A program made the position numbers and the translations under genes. From a virus, in IMG/VR virus record IMGVR_UViG_3300042874_000121, positions 1-31,939 of that record: a DNA stretch of 31,939 bases; one strand, written 5' to 3'. Shown here one piece after another: positions 1 to 6,620 of the stretch (position 1 is the stretch's first letter; every line of letters starts with the position of its first letter). Under the pieces are notes generated by a model. The model made no database searches and was not told where the DNA came from. It saw only the letters and a list, made by a program, of their open reading frames with translations.

Positions 1-137
1 AATGCTATTAATTGACTATATGCTTGGCAGATCTCACAATCCCCTGTCATGTTGCAAGAATGGGCTGACATTATGGCATAGGCACAATCAAGGCACACCC
101 TCCCATGACTCGCCATTTTGTGCAATTCATGTCGCAT
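1..137 (-). CDS. Cys-rich small protein, partial (runs off left edge)
   Basis: This reading frame opens at an ATG whose first base is 137 and stays open to the window edge, giving about 45 residues with no stop. It shows a C-x2-C pair (CLDC), then a single Cys and a second C-x2-C pair (CEIC), an arrangement typical of a zinc knuckle. It follows the 163-357 gene in the same operon. The possible ribosome site (GAGAG just upstream) is weak. A competing short frame with a better ribosome site overlaps it (71-163). The rest of the gene lies outside, so function cannot be assigned. Confidence 0.45.
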   Translation of the reverse strand, partial: MRHELHKMASHGRVCLDCAYAIMSAHSCNMTGDCEICQAYSQLIA

Positions 138-163
138 ATTACTCTCGGATTATTGCAATACAT
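71..163 (-). CDS. Possible 30-residue Cys-containing peptide
   Basis: The start ATG overlaps the stop of the upstream gene as TAATG and has a strong purine run (AAAGGGGGG) just before it, so translational coupling is plausible. The product would be only 30 residues with four cysteines, and it overlaps the longer Cys-rich frame at 1-137 in another phase. Only one of the two may be real. The start context favours this one; length and regular C-x2-C spacing favour the other. Confidence 0.3.
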   Translation of the reverse strand: MYCNNPRVICDMNCTKWRVMGGCALIVPMP

Positions 164-357
164 TAATCCCCCCTTTCTATTACAGTTGGAATAATTGATT
201 CTACGCTTGGTTGATTCCCTTCTCCTATATAAAGCTCTATCTCTTTCAACCGTGCTTTGACATATCCAAAATTGATATTATGTCCGCTTGCGTAGTTTTT
301 TAATTCGTGAGCTATGGCATTTTTAGCACAAATAGCGTTGAAATGTTTGTCTGTCAT
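163..357 (-). CDS. Hypothetical small phage protein (64 aa)
   Basis: A 64-residue mostly helical, soluble-looking protein with two Cys/Lys/Asn-rich N-terminal turns and an amphipathic middle (around residues 33-46). Its ATG overlaps the TGA stop of the upstream HTH gene as ATGA, and AAGG lies 9 nt before it, so the start is well supported. It belongs to the leftward miniprotein operon. I do not recognise the family, and nothing in it points to catalysis or membrane insertion. Confidence 0.7.
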   Translation of the reverse strand: MTDKHFNAICAKNAIAHELKNYASGHNINFGYVKARLKEIELYIGEGNQPSVESIIPTVIERGD

Positions 358-662
358 TTGATTTTACCTTCTTTTAATAATTTTTTCTTGTATTCTCGGT
401 GTTTTCTCATGTACAGTTTATGCTTGTCCTTGTCATAATACTTTGAGCTGTCATGAAGTTCGACAACTCTTTTTGCTCTTTCTGGATATATGGCAAATTG
501 GATTGACCGCTTTGACACGTTCCAGAATACAGCCAATTGACGAATTGAAAAACCATCTACAAGATACATTCTTTTTATCTCTTTCTTGTCTTCTTGTGTT
601 AGCTTGACCCTCCTGTCTAGTAATTCGTTATTTATTGATATTTTGTCAATTTTTTGCGTCAT
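354..662 (-). CDS. Helix-turn-helix DNA-binding protein (phage regulator-like)
   Basis: The chosen start at 662 gives 102 residues and has GAGG upstream, immediately after the stop of the preceding gene. A longer frame to 704 exists but would overlap that gene by 46 nt. Residues about 21-57 read as a homeodomain/resolvase-like helix-turn-helix (LTQEDKKEIKRMYL, then FSIRQLAVFWNVSKRSI), the fold used by small transposase-type and phage regulatory proteins. It is followed by a very basic tail with a YYDKDKH...MRKHREYKK pattern that I have seen in other phage HTH proteins. It likely binds DNA and may regulate this operon or another phage promoter; the target is unknown. Confidence 0.75.
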   Translation of the reverse strand: MTQKIDKISINNELLDRRVKLTQEDKKEIKRMYLVDGFSIRQLAVFWNVSKRSIQFAIYPERAKRVVELHDSSKYYDKDKHKLYMRKHREYKKKLLKEGKIK

Positions 663-666
663 ATCT

Positions 667-912
667 CTAATCCTCGTATCTTGTGAATTCGCTGCATGTT
701 TCATTTGTGCAAAAGTGGTTATCTTCTACCGCTCCGCACAAATGACAATATGTCCTGTCTTCAATCTCACTTATCCAGGCATTGACTAAATCAATGTCGT
801 TTCCACCAATTATTTGATTGACTACGCAATTTATATCATGGCATTTAGCTTGTCTTTTCTCTTCCACTTCTCGCAGGATACGTTTCAAAGCTCCTAATGT
901 TGTTTTGTTCAT
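667..912 (-). CDS. Small zinc-knuckle protein
   Basis: An 81-residue protein with a helical N-terminal half and a C-terminal zinc-binding pattern: C56-x2-C59, C68, C73. Two more cysteines (C24, C29) precede it. The start ATG overlaps the stop of the upstream gene (ATGA at 909-912), showing translational coupling. The metal site is inferred from Cys spacing. Such knuckles in phage miniproteins can bind nucleic acid or host proteins; the partner is unknown. Confidence 0.65.
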   Translation of the reverse strand: MNKTTLGALKRILREVEEKRQAKCHDINCVVNQIIGGNDIDLVNAWISEIEDRTYCHLCGAVEDNHFCTNETCSEFTRYED

Positions 913-1076
913 TTTATTACCTCAGATATTGTTTCTATAGTTTCGTTTTTATAATCTAGTATTTCCTCGTTCGAGTATGTACCCATAAAAAATTTTTCTT
1001 TTGCGTCTTCAGCGGTTTCTGCCTCTACAGTGTACGCCGTAACACATTCACAATTTGTTATAATTTCAAATTTCAT
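909..1076 (-). CDS. Hypothetical acidic small protein (55 aa)
   Basis: I place the start at 1076 (MKFEIITN...), with GAGG 7 nt upstream and an ATGA overlap with the membrane miniprotein gene upstream. The frame can be read back to 1145, but that extension is out-of-phase reading of the miniprotein gene. The product is about 55 residues and acidic, with a beta-strand-like start (KFEIITN, VTAYTVEAE) followed by an EDAKEKF helix, a layout common in small phage proteins with an alpha/beta plait. Function is not recognised. Confidence 0.65.
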   Translation of the reverse strand: MKFEIITNCECVTAYTVEAETAEDAKEKFFMGTYSNEEILDYKNETIETISEVIK

Positions 1077-1171
1077 TTTGTTACCTCTATTATTAAGGTG
1101 GCAAGGACTGTAAATATAGCCATACAAGCCCCTATAAGCCACCATATTTGATTTTTATTTAATTCTGGCAT
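1073..1171 (-). CDS. Single-span membrane miniprotein (32 aa)
   Basis: A 32-residue frame starting MPELNKNQIWW, then one hydrophobic segment of about 20 residues (residues 10-29), ending IEVTK. GAGG lies 7 nt before the ATG, and the stop overlaps the next start as ATGA. These signs of translation make it credible despite its length. It would sit in the inner membrane with a short N-terminal cytoplasmic or periplasmic tail. It could be a host-membrane effector or superinfection-exclusion peptide; this is speculation. Confidence 0.6.
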   Translation of the reverse strand: MPELNKNQIWWLIGACMAIFTVLATLIIEVTK

Positions 1172-1214
1172 GTCTTATCCTCTAGTTTAATAATTCACCG
1201 TCATAAGTTATCAT

Positions 1215-1694
1215 TTAGAGCCTTTCAATGAGTTTAATGACAGCATTTCTTGCCATGTCATAGACTTCTCGAATTTCGGTATCCTGAGCTATAGATAACA
1301 AAGCAAAGCCGTCTTCTGGCTTAAATTCTATTATTGCATCTGTCAAATACCATACCCGATCAACGTCAGAGTGAAGCCATTTGGTCAGATCTGAAGTGTA
1401 AATATCAGCTTCGGTCTCAAACTCTATGTTCTCTATTGCTTCGATCATCTCCGCATCTGTCCCCATGTCTTCGCCCCAGTCAGCGTTGTCTGCTATGGCT
1501 TGGAACGCATAGGCGAACCACTTATAATGATAATCGTCAACTTTCATTTTAACTTCCCAACAGGCAGTTTTTAGTTGTTTATATTCTGGCAACTTTTCAT
1601 TGAATATGTATTTATTGGCTTCGTCGCCATTGTCGTATTTTTCCATGAATACAAAACCATTCTCTAAAATGTTTTTTAATTGATCTTTTTTCAC
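1215..1694 (-). CDS. Conserved-looking acidic phage protein (159 aa)
   Basis: The start is GTG at 1694, preceded by an AAAGAG purine tract. The 159-residue product is strongly acidic and helical, with a Trp/Tyr-rich middle (YHYKWFAYAF) and a C-terminal half that contains DLTKWLHSDVDRVWYLTDAI. That pattern resembles uncharacterised phage early proteins I remember in outline but cannot name. There is no signal peptide, membrane span or catalytic motif. It is the largest gene in this leftward operon. Confidence 0.7.
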   Translation of the reverse strand: MKKDQLKNILENGFVFMEKYDNGDEANKYIFNEKLPEYKQLKTACWEVKMKVDDYHYKWFAYAFQAIADNADWGEDMGTDAEMIEAIENIEFETEADIYTSDLTKWLHSDVDRVWYLTDAIIEFKPEDGFALLSIAQDTEIREVYDMARNAVIKLIERL

Positions 1695-1725
1695 TTTATC
1701 TCTTTTCTGCTATTTCTAGCGTTAT

Positions 1726-1887
1726 TTAATTATTCCCTTGTAATTTATTTAGAAGTTTTTTAAATCCGTCTACCAGGTAACCCACTTGATCACCGTCTAA
1801 TGGTTCGCCAATGACTCCTGCTATTTGAGTGCAGGCACTATTGGCTAATGTCCTAGCCAATGCGTCAAGCCTGTGGTCTTTTTCCAT
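1726..1887 (-). CDS. Hypothetical small protein (53 aa)
   Basis: A 53-residue frame (MEKDHRLDALARTLAN...KLLNKLQGNN) with AAGGAG 9 nt before its ATG. It looks soluble and helical, with one Cys. The gene sits tightly between its operon neighbours, 31 nt from the next one downstream. Family not recognised. Confidence 0.6.
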   Translation of the reverse strand: MEKDHRLDALARTLANSACTQIAGVIGEPLDGDQVGYLVDGFKKLLNKLQGNN

Positions 1888-1891
1888 GTCT

Positions 1892-2044
1892 TTATTCTCC
1901 TTTTATTTGTTCAATATTAAAATCTTTTATATCAAAGCCCCTTGATTTGATTCTCTTTTGTACTGCCTCAAGGTTTGGATATTCTACGATCTTGAATCCA
2001 AACTTTGATATGTCTTTATTCAAGTAATAAACTTTAAATTTCAT
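1892..2044 (-). CDS. Hypothetical basic small protein (50 aa)
   Basis: A 50-residue, lysine-rich frame beginning MKFKVYYLNKDISKFG and ending IEQIKGE, predicted to form a short alpha/beta fold. It stops 4 nt before the next gene starts. The ribosome site is weak (AGGA about 8 nt upstream). It overlaps nothing else and fits the operon's spacing, which is the main support. Confidence 0.55.
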   Translation of the reverse strand: MKFKVYYLNKDISKFGFKIVEYPNLEAVQKRIKSRGFDIKDFNIEQIKGE

Positions 2045-2048
2045 GTGT

Positions 2049-2168
2049 TTAGTCCTGTGCTAATGATAATAAGATGATAGTAGCGATAAATAAGACCAAT
2101 AATTGCCAATTGCCCTTAATCTCATGTTTTCGTGCTAGTTTTTCACTAAATGTTAATTTGCGAGCCAT
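2049..2168 (-). CDS. Single-span membrane miniprotein (39 aa)
   Basis: A 39-residue frame with a basic N-terminus (MARKLTFSEKLARKHEIKGNW) and one C-terminal hydrophobic helix (residues about 21-37), ending AQD. The charge pattern predicts a cytoplasmic N-terminus. It overlaps the upstream gene by 16 nt in another phase. It is the second membrane miniprotein in this operon; function unknown. Confidence 0.5.
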   Translation of the reverse strand: MARKLTFSEKLARKHEIKGNWQLLVLFIATIILLSLAQD

Positions 2169-2254
2169 TTTAATTTTATAAATCCTTGTTTAGTTAAATA
2201 TTGATAGAAACCAAATGTCATTGATTCATATTTTTTAGGATACAATTTTGGCAT
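2153..2254 (-). CDS. Hypothetical miniprotein (33 aa)
   Basis: A 33-residue basic, Tyr/Lys-rich frame (MPKLYPKKYESMTFGF...). An AGGT lies upstream of the ATG, and the 3' end overlaps the next gene. The evidence is limited to the start context and tight packing, so it may not be translated. Confidence 0.4.
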   Translation of the reverse strand: MPKLYPKKYESMTFGFYQYLTKQGFIKLKWLAN

Positions 2255-2281
2255 TAAATAATACCTAATTACCCATCTTAA

Positions 2282-2455
2282 TTATCGCTCAATATTGCAG
2301 TGGTTTTCATCGACGATGTTGTACCAATTTTCTTCATAATTTCCCTCTTTTTTATCGGCTTTTTCGTATTCAGCAATTTTCATCTCTCCTTCTTCGAAGG
2401 AGTTAACCTCCTCGATCAACATTCCTGTCTCTTTGTTGGCTGTGAACATTTTCAT
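2282..2455 (-). CDS. Hypothetical acidic protein, first gene of leftward operon (57 aa)
   Basis: A 57-residue, Glu/Lys-rich protein (MKMFTANKETGML..., ending NHCNIER) with a charged helix in the middle. A weak AAGAGA purine tract precedes the ATG. It is the first coding frame after the strong promoter at 2760-2788, separated from it by a leader of about 300 nt. Family not recognised. Confidence 0.55.
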   Translation of the reverse strand: MKMFTANKETGMLIEEVNSFEEGEMKIAEYEKADKKEGNYEENWYNIVDENHCNIER

Positions 2456-2759
2456 CTTGTCTCTTTCGTTTAATTACTAGCAATTGAGCTTGTCACAACT
2501 CAACGTGCCAACAATTAGCACCAACTACAAACGGGCTGTTTACCGTTGATTGAATTGACGGGAGCAAGTCGGGTTCAATCGTGACAATAACTATTTCAAG
2601 TTATCACTAATGTAGTTGAGTAAATTGTTAAAGTACTTTGATGACTTAGTTGTGATCGATCCTTAGTTCGCTTATAGCTAGTAAAGATTGATCTGATTGT
2701 ATACTGTTTAGCGAGATTGTTTTTAGATTGTTGCTCGCTTGTTTTATTAGTATGTATTC
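2456..2759 (-). other. Long 5' leader without a gene
   Basis: About 300 nt between the predicted transcription start (near 2753) and the first gene. It contains small inverted repeats: AACGG/CCGTT around an 8-nt loop (about 2530-2547), ATAACT/AGTTAT around a 6-nt loop (about 2587-2604), and a near-palindrome TTGAGCTTGTCACAACTCAA (about 2485-2504). No convincing gene was found. It may hold an operator or a structured leader. Confidence 0.4.
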
Positions 2760-2788
2760 ATTGTATCATACTGTAATATACTTGTCAA
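2760..2788 (-). promoter_or_regulatory. Near-consensus sigma70 promoter for leftward miniprotein operon
   Basis: Read on the minus strand: TTGACA (2788-2783), a 17-nt spacer, then TACAAT (2765-2760). The -35 is perfect and the -10 matches five of six bases at optimal spacing. Transcription should start near 2753 and run left. Confidence 0.8.
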
Positions 2789-2793
2789 TACCA

Positions 2794-2954
2794 TATAAGA
2801 TAATAATATATATTAATTACATAAATTAATAATAGATGATCAAGGGATTACTTGACAAGCCGTGACGGTAATTTTTACAAAGTAATAGATGGGGTTAGGG
2901 GCAAGTGTTAGATGGGAGCTTTATATCTCTATAAGATAATAATAAGATAATAAT
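2794..2954 (+). repeat. Iteron-like direct repeats (ATAAGATAATAAT)
   Basis: Copies at 2795-2807, 2931-2943 and 2942-2954. The first two share 15 identical bases, and the last two overlap by two bases. Low complexity weakens their weight, but exact 15-mers 136 bp apart are unlikely by drift alone. Confidence 0.5.
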
Positions 2955-3093
2955 TATATAATAACTAATAGATAATCCCTTAATAGCTTATTAATGTATA
3001 GTTATATAACAATCCATTAGCCCATTATTGGATTATATAATAGACAATTATATAACAATCTATCATCGAGCTAGCAATTCGATAATAAGACTA

Positions 3094-3110
3094 TCATCAT
3101 ATTATGATGA
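3094..3110. repeat. Perfect palindrome TCATCATA-T-TATGATGA
   Basis: Eight-base arms around a single central base, typical of a dimeric repressor operator. It lies about 200 bp upstream of the terminase promoter. Confidence 0.5.
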
Positions 3111-3302
3111 CAATCTAATAAAACCATCTATTATTAGCTAATTAATAACTTATTAATCCATTATTTTATAGATTGTCTGTTATATTCTAATTGACCATGC
3201 CCCCCTACCCGTAGCATTCAACAGACGGGGTTTGTATATGATGGGGAAGAGGCCTAGATATAGATTACTAGACAAGACCAATAAACAATCTCTTTATCCA
3301 CA

Positions 3303-3340
3303 AGCTGTTGATTGCTCAATAGCTACGATAATTGTATAAT
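3303..3340 (+). promoter_or_regulatory. Terminase-operon promoter with overlapping palindrome
   Basis: A perfect TATAAT (3335-3340) lies 17 nt after TTGCTC (3312-3317). A 9-bp inverted repeat, AGCTGTTGA/TCAATAGCT around a 4-nt loop (3303-3324, one G-T pair), covers the -35 box and could be an operator. Transcription would start near 3347, only about 3 nt before the terminase start codon. Confidence 0.6.
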
Positions 3341-3349
3341 ATAAGTATT

Positions 3350-3946
3350 ATGAAACTATCCACTAATTTAGTTAAGCCAGAAGATCAAGGTCCTAATCCA
3401 AGCATATGTGTTATATGTCTTTATGGCTTACAGAACCAAGTTTTAGAGTTAGAGAAGAATGGCCACACAAGAAAGAGAATCATAAGCCTATTAAAAGCCT
3501 ATATGACTAGGAAACATCCAGAATTAAAGGAAGCAGTTAAGTTATATGCCTCACACATCTCATTTCACAGAAGACAATGCTTAAGAGAAGAAAAACAAAA
3601 CATAGCCATAGTAAGGAAAGCCAGAAGGAATTTAAAGATGCAAAAGAAAACCATAGCACAAGTTAATGAGATGGTAATGGATCACATAGTTAAAGGCTTA
3701 AGTATTGCAGACGGCATAACACAAGAGCAAATAGACAGTATGGCAGTTAGAGACCGAATGGCTATTGCCAGTGAAGCTGCTAAGTTACTTCAAGGAGAAA
3801 AGAAAATAGTTTTAGAAGCACAAAGGAATGGCATGGAAAAGGCTAAGTTCTTAATGGAGACAGGCAAATTAGCTTCTGGCTCCATGCTAATAGACCATAA
3901 TGAACAAGAACCAGAGTTATTATTAGCTCCAGCTGAAGAGGATTAA
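3350..3946 (+). CDS. Putative terminase small subunit / DNA-packaging protein
   Basis: A 198-residue, basic, helical protein directly upstream of and overlapping terL (TAATG at 3944-3948), the usual place for a small terminase, which recognises the packaging site and hands DNA to the large subunit. It has a C20-x2-C23 pair and H69-x3-H73 followed by C77, which could form a zinc site. A long helical middle and an acidic C-terminus (PELLLAPAEED), typical of the segment that contacts TerL, complete it. I place the start at ATG 3350. A TTG at 3332 lies in frame but falls upstream of the expected RNA start. No Shine-Dalgarno precedes ATG 3350, which with the promoter position suggests a leaderless mRNA. 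The call rests on position and general features, not on a named family. Confidence 0.6.
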   Translation: MKLSTNLVKPEDQGPNPSICVICLYGLQNQVLELEKNGHTRKRIISLLKAYMTRKHPELKEAVKLYASHISFHRRQCLREEKQNIAIVRKARRNLKMQKKTIAQVNEMVMDHIVKGLSIADGITQEQIDSMAVRDRMAIASEAAKLLQGEKKIVLEAQRNGMEKAKFLMETGKLASGSMLIDHNEQEPELLLAPAEED

Positions 3947-5457
3947 TGGCCTATAATGAAGAAAGTTTAAAGAAATACAAAGAATACTGGGTTCCAAGAT
4001 GCCGAGATGACTTTGAGTTGTTTTGTGACAAACTTTTAGGCATTAAATTAAGAAAAGGCCAAAAAAGACTTGAGAAAGAGCGTCATGATTCAGAACTTGA
4101 AACAGGCAAGTGGAAGACTGTTTACATGATCCTTGCAGGTAACAGGTTTGGGAAGTCGGTTTATGAGGGCTGTAAGCACATCTGGAAGAATTATTACAAG
4201 CTAACCAACCCAGAAGTGCCTATTTCTCCTGAGATGTGGCCTCATTTTAAATACCAGACCTTTAATTTGGCGCCAGCCAGTGAATTAACTAAGATAATAC
4301 TTCAAACAATTTTAAAGATTTTAAGAAGTGAACTTACTTTAAAGAAACCAGACGGTACTTTTTGTTTAAATGAATGTAAAATACGTGATTTTATAGACAC
4401 ACCAGGACTAAATAACTACGACACTAACCACATACCAGATCAAGGACCATTTAGAGTCAGATTTAGCAATGATTCATTATTTAGAGCCTTTACTTTAGGA
4501 GCAACTCACGGTGACGGCGTTCAAGGTGTAGGGTTTATGTATGGAAGCTATGATGAGTTTGGCAGAAGCAAGAATCCAGACAAGGAAATTGATGACCTGT
4601 TACCACGTTTGTTCGATTACAAGGGCGAACTTGACATCATCACCACTCCAGACATCGAAAATGAACTCTCTTGCGCCTATATATTGGACAAAACAGACCT
4701 AACCAGGATGGGAGAGCTTGACTGGTTCTTATTTGAAGGTGACATCAGAGAAAATGAGGACACCGACGAGGCAGATTTGATTAAAAGAACTCAAGGTATG
4801 AGCGACGCAAAGAGAAATCAGATCCTTTCAGGTAAAATATCTATGTCTGGAGCCTGTTATTTTGAGGCTGCTAATGTTATTAAGATGTTTAACGGTACCG
4901 CTACTTATTCTATGTATGGAATACCTGGAAGATTCTATTCTATCGGTCTAGACACGGCTGGTGGAGGTAAAGACTACTGGGCAATCAATGTTTTAGATAT
5001 AACTGACCCAGATCACTGGCATAGAGTCTTTTATTACTACGACAAATTAAACCAGCCTGGATTTAACATCGGTTTTACTAAAACAATTTTAGACAGATTC
5101 TTCATGGCAGGGGCAGAAAATGTCTCTTTTACCATGGATAAGACCAATGAGGCTGGATCTATTTATTACAATGAGTTTGCAAACTACAATGTTAGGGGTT
5201 TTAGGTTCGGTATGGAGAAGGGGACAGGAAAGTCAACTAAGGCAGACCTACTAGATGTTGCAAGACGGGCTATAAACGAAAAAGACCTGATTAAGTGTAC
5301 GGATGACCGTATGCTTAGAAATCAGATCATTTCGTATAAAGGACCTATGGATGACAAGAAACAAACTACAGATGCCCTGATGAGCTTTGCTCTTGCCGTT
5401 TACTATCCTTATAAGCAGAGACTTGACGGATCGAATGAGATTTGCATAGACCTTTAA
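3946..5457 (+). CDS. terL: Terminase large subunit
   Basis: A 503-residue packaging motor and headful/cos nuclease. The ATPase part shows a Walker A of the GNRxGKS type (LAGNRFGKS, residues 63-71) and a Walker B ending in D203-E204 (FMYGSYDEF). Coupling motif candidate TTP lies at 233-235. The nuclease part shows the RNase-H-fold acidic residues: D336 in YSIGLDTAGGG, D398 in VSFTMDK and D476 in TTDALMSF. All key residues are present and the length is normal. The gene starts by overlapping the small-terminase stop. Its last 92 bp overlap the convergent gene at 5366-5686. Confidence 0.95.
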   Translation: MAYNEESLKKYKEYWVPRCRDDFELFCDKLLGIKLRKGQKRLEKERHDSELETGKWKTVYMILAGNRFGKSVYEGCKHIWKNYYKLTNPEVPISPEMWPHFKYQTFNLAPASELTKIILQTILKILRSELTLKKPDGTFCLNECKIRDFIDTPGLNNYDTNHIPDQGPFRVRFSNDSLFRAFTLGATHGDGVQGVGFMYGSYDEFGRSKNPDKEIDDLLPRLFDYKGELDIITTPDIENELSCAYILDKTDLTRMGELDWFLFEGDIRENEDTDEADLIKRTQGMSDAKRNQILSGKISMSGACYFEAANVIKMFNGTATYSMYGIPGRFYSIGLDTAGGGKDYWAINVLDITDPDHWHRVFYYYDKLNQPGFNIGFTKTILDRFFMAGAENVSFTMDKTNEAGSIYYNEFANYNVRGFRFGMEKGTGKSTKADLLDVARRAINEKDLIKCTDDRMLRNQIISYKGPMDDKKQTTDALMSFALAVYYPYKQRLDGSNEICIDL

Positions 5458-5686
5458 AGTTTTTAGCGTTTTTACTCATTTCTTTATCTAATATTGTTAC
5501 CACCACACCATCTTCAATTACAGCAGTGTGAGTTTCCTTTTTAATCTTATATGTCTTGTGAATTCTCATTGCTCTGGTGTATTCTTCTTCTGAGAGTATT
5601 TTACTTCTGACCTCATCCATATTTATGCCGTAGACCCTCTCAATAAATCTTACAACAGCATGGTCAGAAATAGGAACTGGATACAT
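5366..5686 (-). CDS. Conserved phage protein, ISDHAVVRFIERVYG family-type
   Basis: A 106-residue protein whose N-terminus (ISDHAVVRFIERVYG, then MDEVR) matches a short family I have met often beside phage packaging and early genes, without a known function. The C-terminal half is basic and polar, and its last third is encoded antisense to the end of terL; no earlier stop exists. The start at 5686 lies 5 nt after the stop of the upstream gene, with GAG just before. The His-Ala-x2-Arg-x2-Glu pattern is reminiscent of small toxin/nuclease-like folds, but that is only a resemblance. Confidence 0.7.
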   Translation of the reverse strand: MYPVPISDHAVVRFIERVYGINMDEVRSKILSEEEYTRAMRIHKTYKIKKETHTAVIEDGVVVTILDKEMSKNAKNFKGLCKSHSIRQVSAYKDSKRQEQSSSGHL

Positions 5687-5690
5687 TACA

Positions 5691-5912
5691 TTACTCTTTT
5701 GGAACTAAGACTGACGCCAAGCGAGTGATCTTGCTTTCAGGAAAATAAAGCACAGCTTCGTTTCCACCGTCTTCTTCGCACCTAAACACAACATCTTTTT
5801 CGTAATTTTCTAAAATTCTGTTAAAACTCTCCTCTTTGACATAAAAGTTCATGCCGTCTGAACATACTACAAACTTACGCACTTTTTCGATCTCTTTTGT
5901 TTTTTTTGCCAT
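5691..5912 (-). CDS. Hypothetical small protein (73 aa)
   Basis: A 73-residue protein with a basic N-terminus (MAKKTKEIEKVRKF) and alternating strands and one helix (NFYVKEESFNRILENYEK). GGAGG-type ribosome site (CGGAGGAAA) directly before the ATG, one of the best in this operon. It ends in the gap before the 5366-5686 gene. Family not recognised. Confidence 0.7.
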   Translation of the reverse strand: MAKKTKEIEKVRKFVVCSDGMNFYVKEESFNRILENYEKDVVFRCEEDGGNEAVLYFPESKITRLASVLVPKE

Positions 5913-5930
5913 TTTCCTCCGTTTATTTTA

Positions 5931-6101
5931 TTAACTTATTAATGTTTGATTTAAATTTCGTCTTGATGTTCTCTTTCCTGTGTGAAGTTCTTTTGTTAAA
6001 TCTTTGTAGCAACCTTTGCATACCGAATATCCCAAGTAGTCTATAGCTTTTGTGTTGATGTAACCTTCACCTATTATAATTTTACAGTTAGCGCACTTCA
6101 T
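5931..6101 (-). CDS. Zinc-ribbon miniprotein (56 aa)
   Basis: The start is ATG 6101, overlapping the upstream stop as ATGA; an in-frame ATG at 6125 would lie inside the upstream gene. C3-x2-C6 and C28-x2-C31 with 21 residues between give a clear four-Cys zinc ribbon, followed by a basic tail (HTGKRTSRRN). It probably binds nucleic acid or a host protein. Small zinc ribbons of this kind are common in phage early regions. Confidence 0.7.
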   Translation of the reverse strand: MKCANCKIIIGEGYINTKAIDYLGYSVCKGCYKDLTKELHTGKRTSRRNLNQTLIS

Positions 6102-6490
6102 TTTGTTAAAACTATTAACAAACATCTACCGTCTTCGGATCTAAACGGACTTCCAGTAGAATTTTTTAGCTGAAGTCTATTCTTGGCTATCTGATTTCTG
6201 AATGAATCTATAAACCTTCTAAAGTATGGGCAACCCATGTCATTAAGTAGCTCCGTAAGACTAACCCTAAAATCTAAAATGTCTTCGAGCCATGCTTTGC
6301 TGGTTATTTCAAATTGCCTTTTTGCTTGGAATAGTCTGTTTGCACTTTTTCTGCCATCTCTTATCTTTATTCCATAAATGGTGTGATTTATAAAATCAAC
6401 TATTTCGTATTCGGTCGGATCGAATTTTACATCTGGCCATACTTGAGACAGAAAATATATTTCTTCTTTTTGTTTTATTGATAGTTTCAT
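6098..6490 (-). CDS. Hypothetical phage protein (130 aa)
   Basis: A 130-residue basic protein with an aromatic N-terminal part (EEIYFLSQVWPDVKFDPTEYEIVDF) and a helical Arg/Phe-rich C-terminal half (YFRRFIDSFRNQIAKNRLQ). AGGT lies before the ATG, and the stop is coupled to the zinc-ribbon gene. I do not recognise the family. The charge and helices would fit a nucleic-acid-associated role, which is inference. Confidence 0.65.
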   Translation of the reverse strand: MKLSIKQKEEIYFLSQVWPDVKFDPTEYEIVDFINHTIYGIKIRDGRKSANRLFQAKRQFEITSKAWLEDILDFRVSLTELLNDMGCPYFRRFIDSFRNQIAKNRLQLKNSTGSPFRSEDGRCLLIVLTK

Positions 6491-6491
6491 T

Positions 6492-6620
6492 TTATAAGTT
6501 ACCTATTATCTTTGCTAACTCATCACACTTTAAACTTGTTTCTGATATACCTCTGTTGTCTGGGTGATATGTTGGGTCAAAGTTTACTTTTAATAATTCA
6601 GCTATTTGTTTTTCATCCAT
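6492..6620 (-). CDS. Hypothetical miniprotein (42 aa)
   Basis: A 42-residue frame (MDEKQIAELLKVNFDPTYHP...ELAKIIGNL) whose ATG overlaps the upstream stop as TAATG and is preceded by AAGGA. It ends 2 nt before the next gene. The start context and packing make it a likely gene. The repeated helix-proline-helix layout says little about function. Confidence 0.6.
   Translation of the reverse strand: MDEKQIAELLKVNFDPTYHPDNRGISETSLKCDELAKIIGNL

Larger units (their letters stand above)
2790..3302. other. AT-rich repeat region, candidate replication origin/control region
   Basis: Gene-free, very AT-rich DNA between divergent operons. It carries repeats of ATAAGATAATAAT at 2795-2807, 2931-2943 and 2942-2954 (15 bp identical for the first two, 2794-2808 and 2930-2944). 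It also has an identical TTATATAACAATC pair at 3002-3014 and 3048-3060, a 9-bp inverted repeat AAGGGATTA/TAATCCCTT (2842-2850, 2973-2981), a 17-bp palindrome (3094-3110), and a perfect DnaA-box match TTATCCACA (3294-3302). Iterons, easily melted DNA and a DnaA box together suggest an origin, but this is inference. A CCCGT/ACGGG hairpin lies at 3208-3229. Confidence 0.45.

Noticed and set aside
909-1145. Longer start for the 909-1076 gene
   Set aside because: The extension overlaps a better-supported membrane miniprotein gene in another phase; ATG 1076 has the ribosome site and ATGA coupling.
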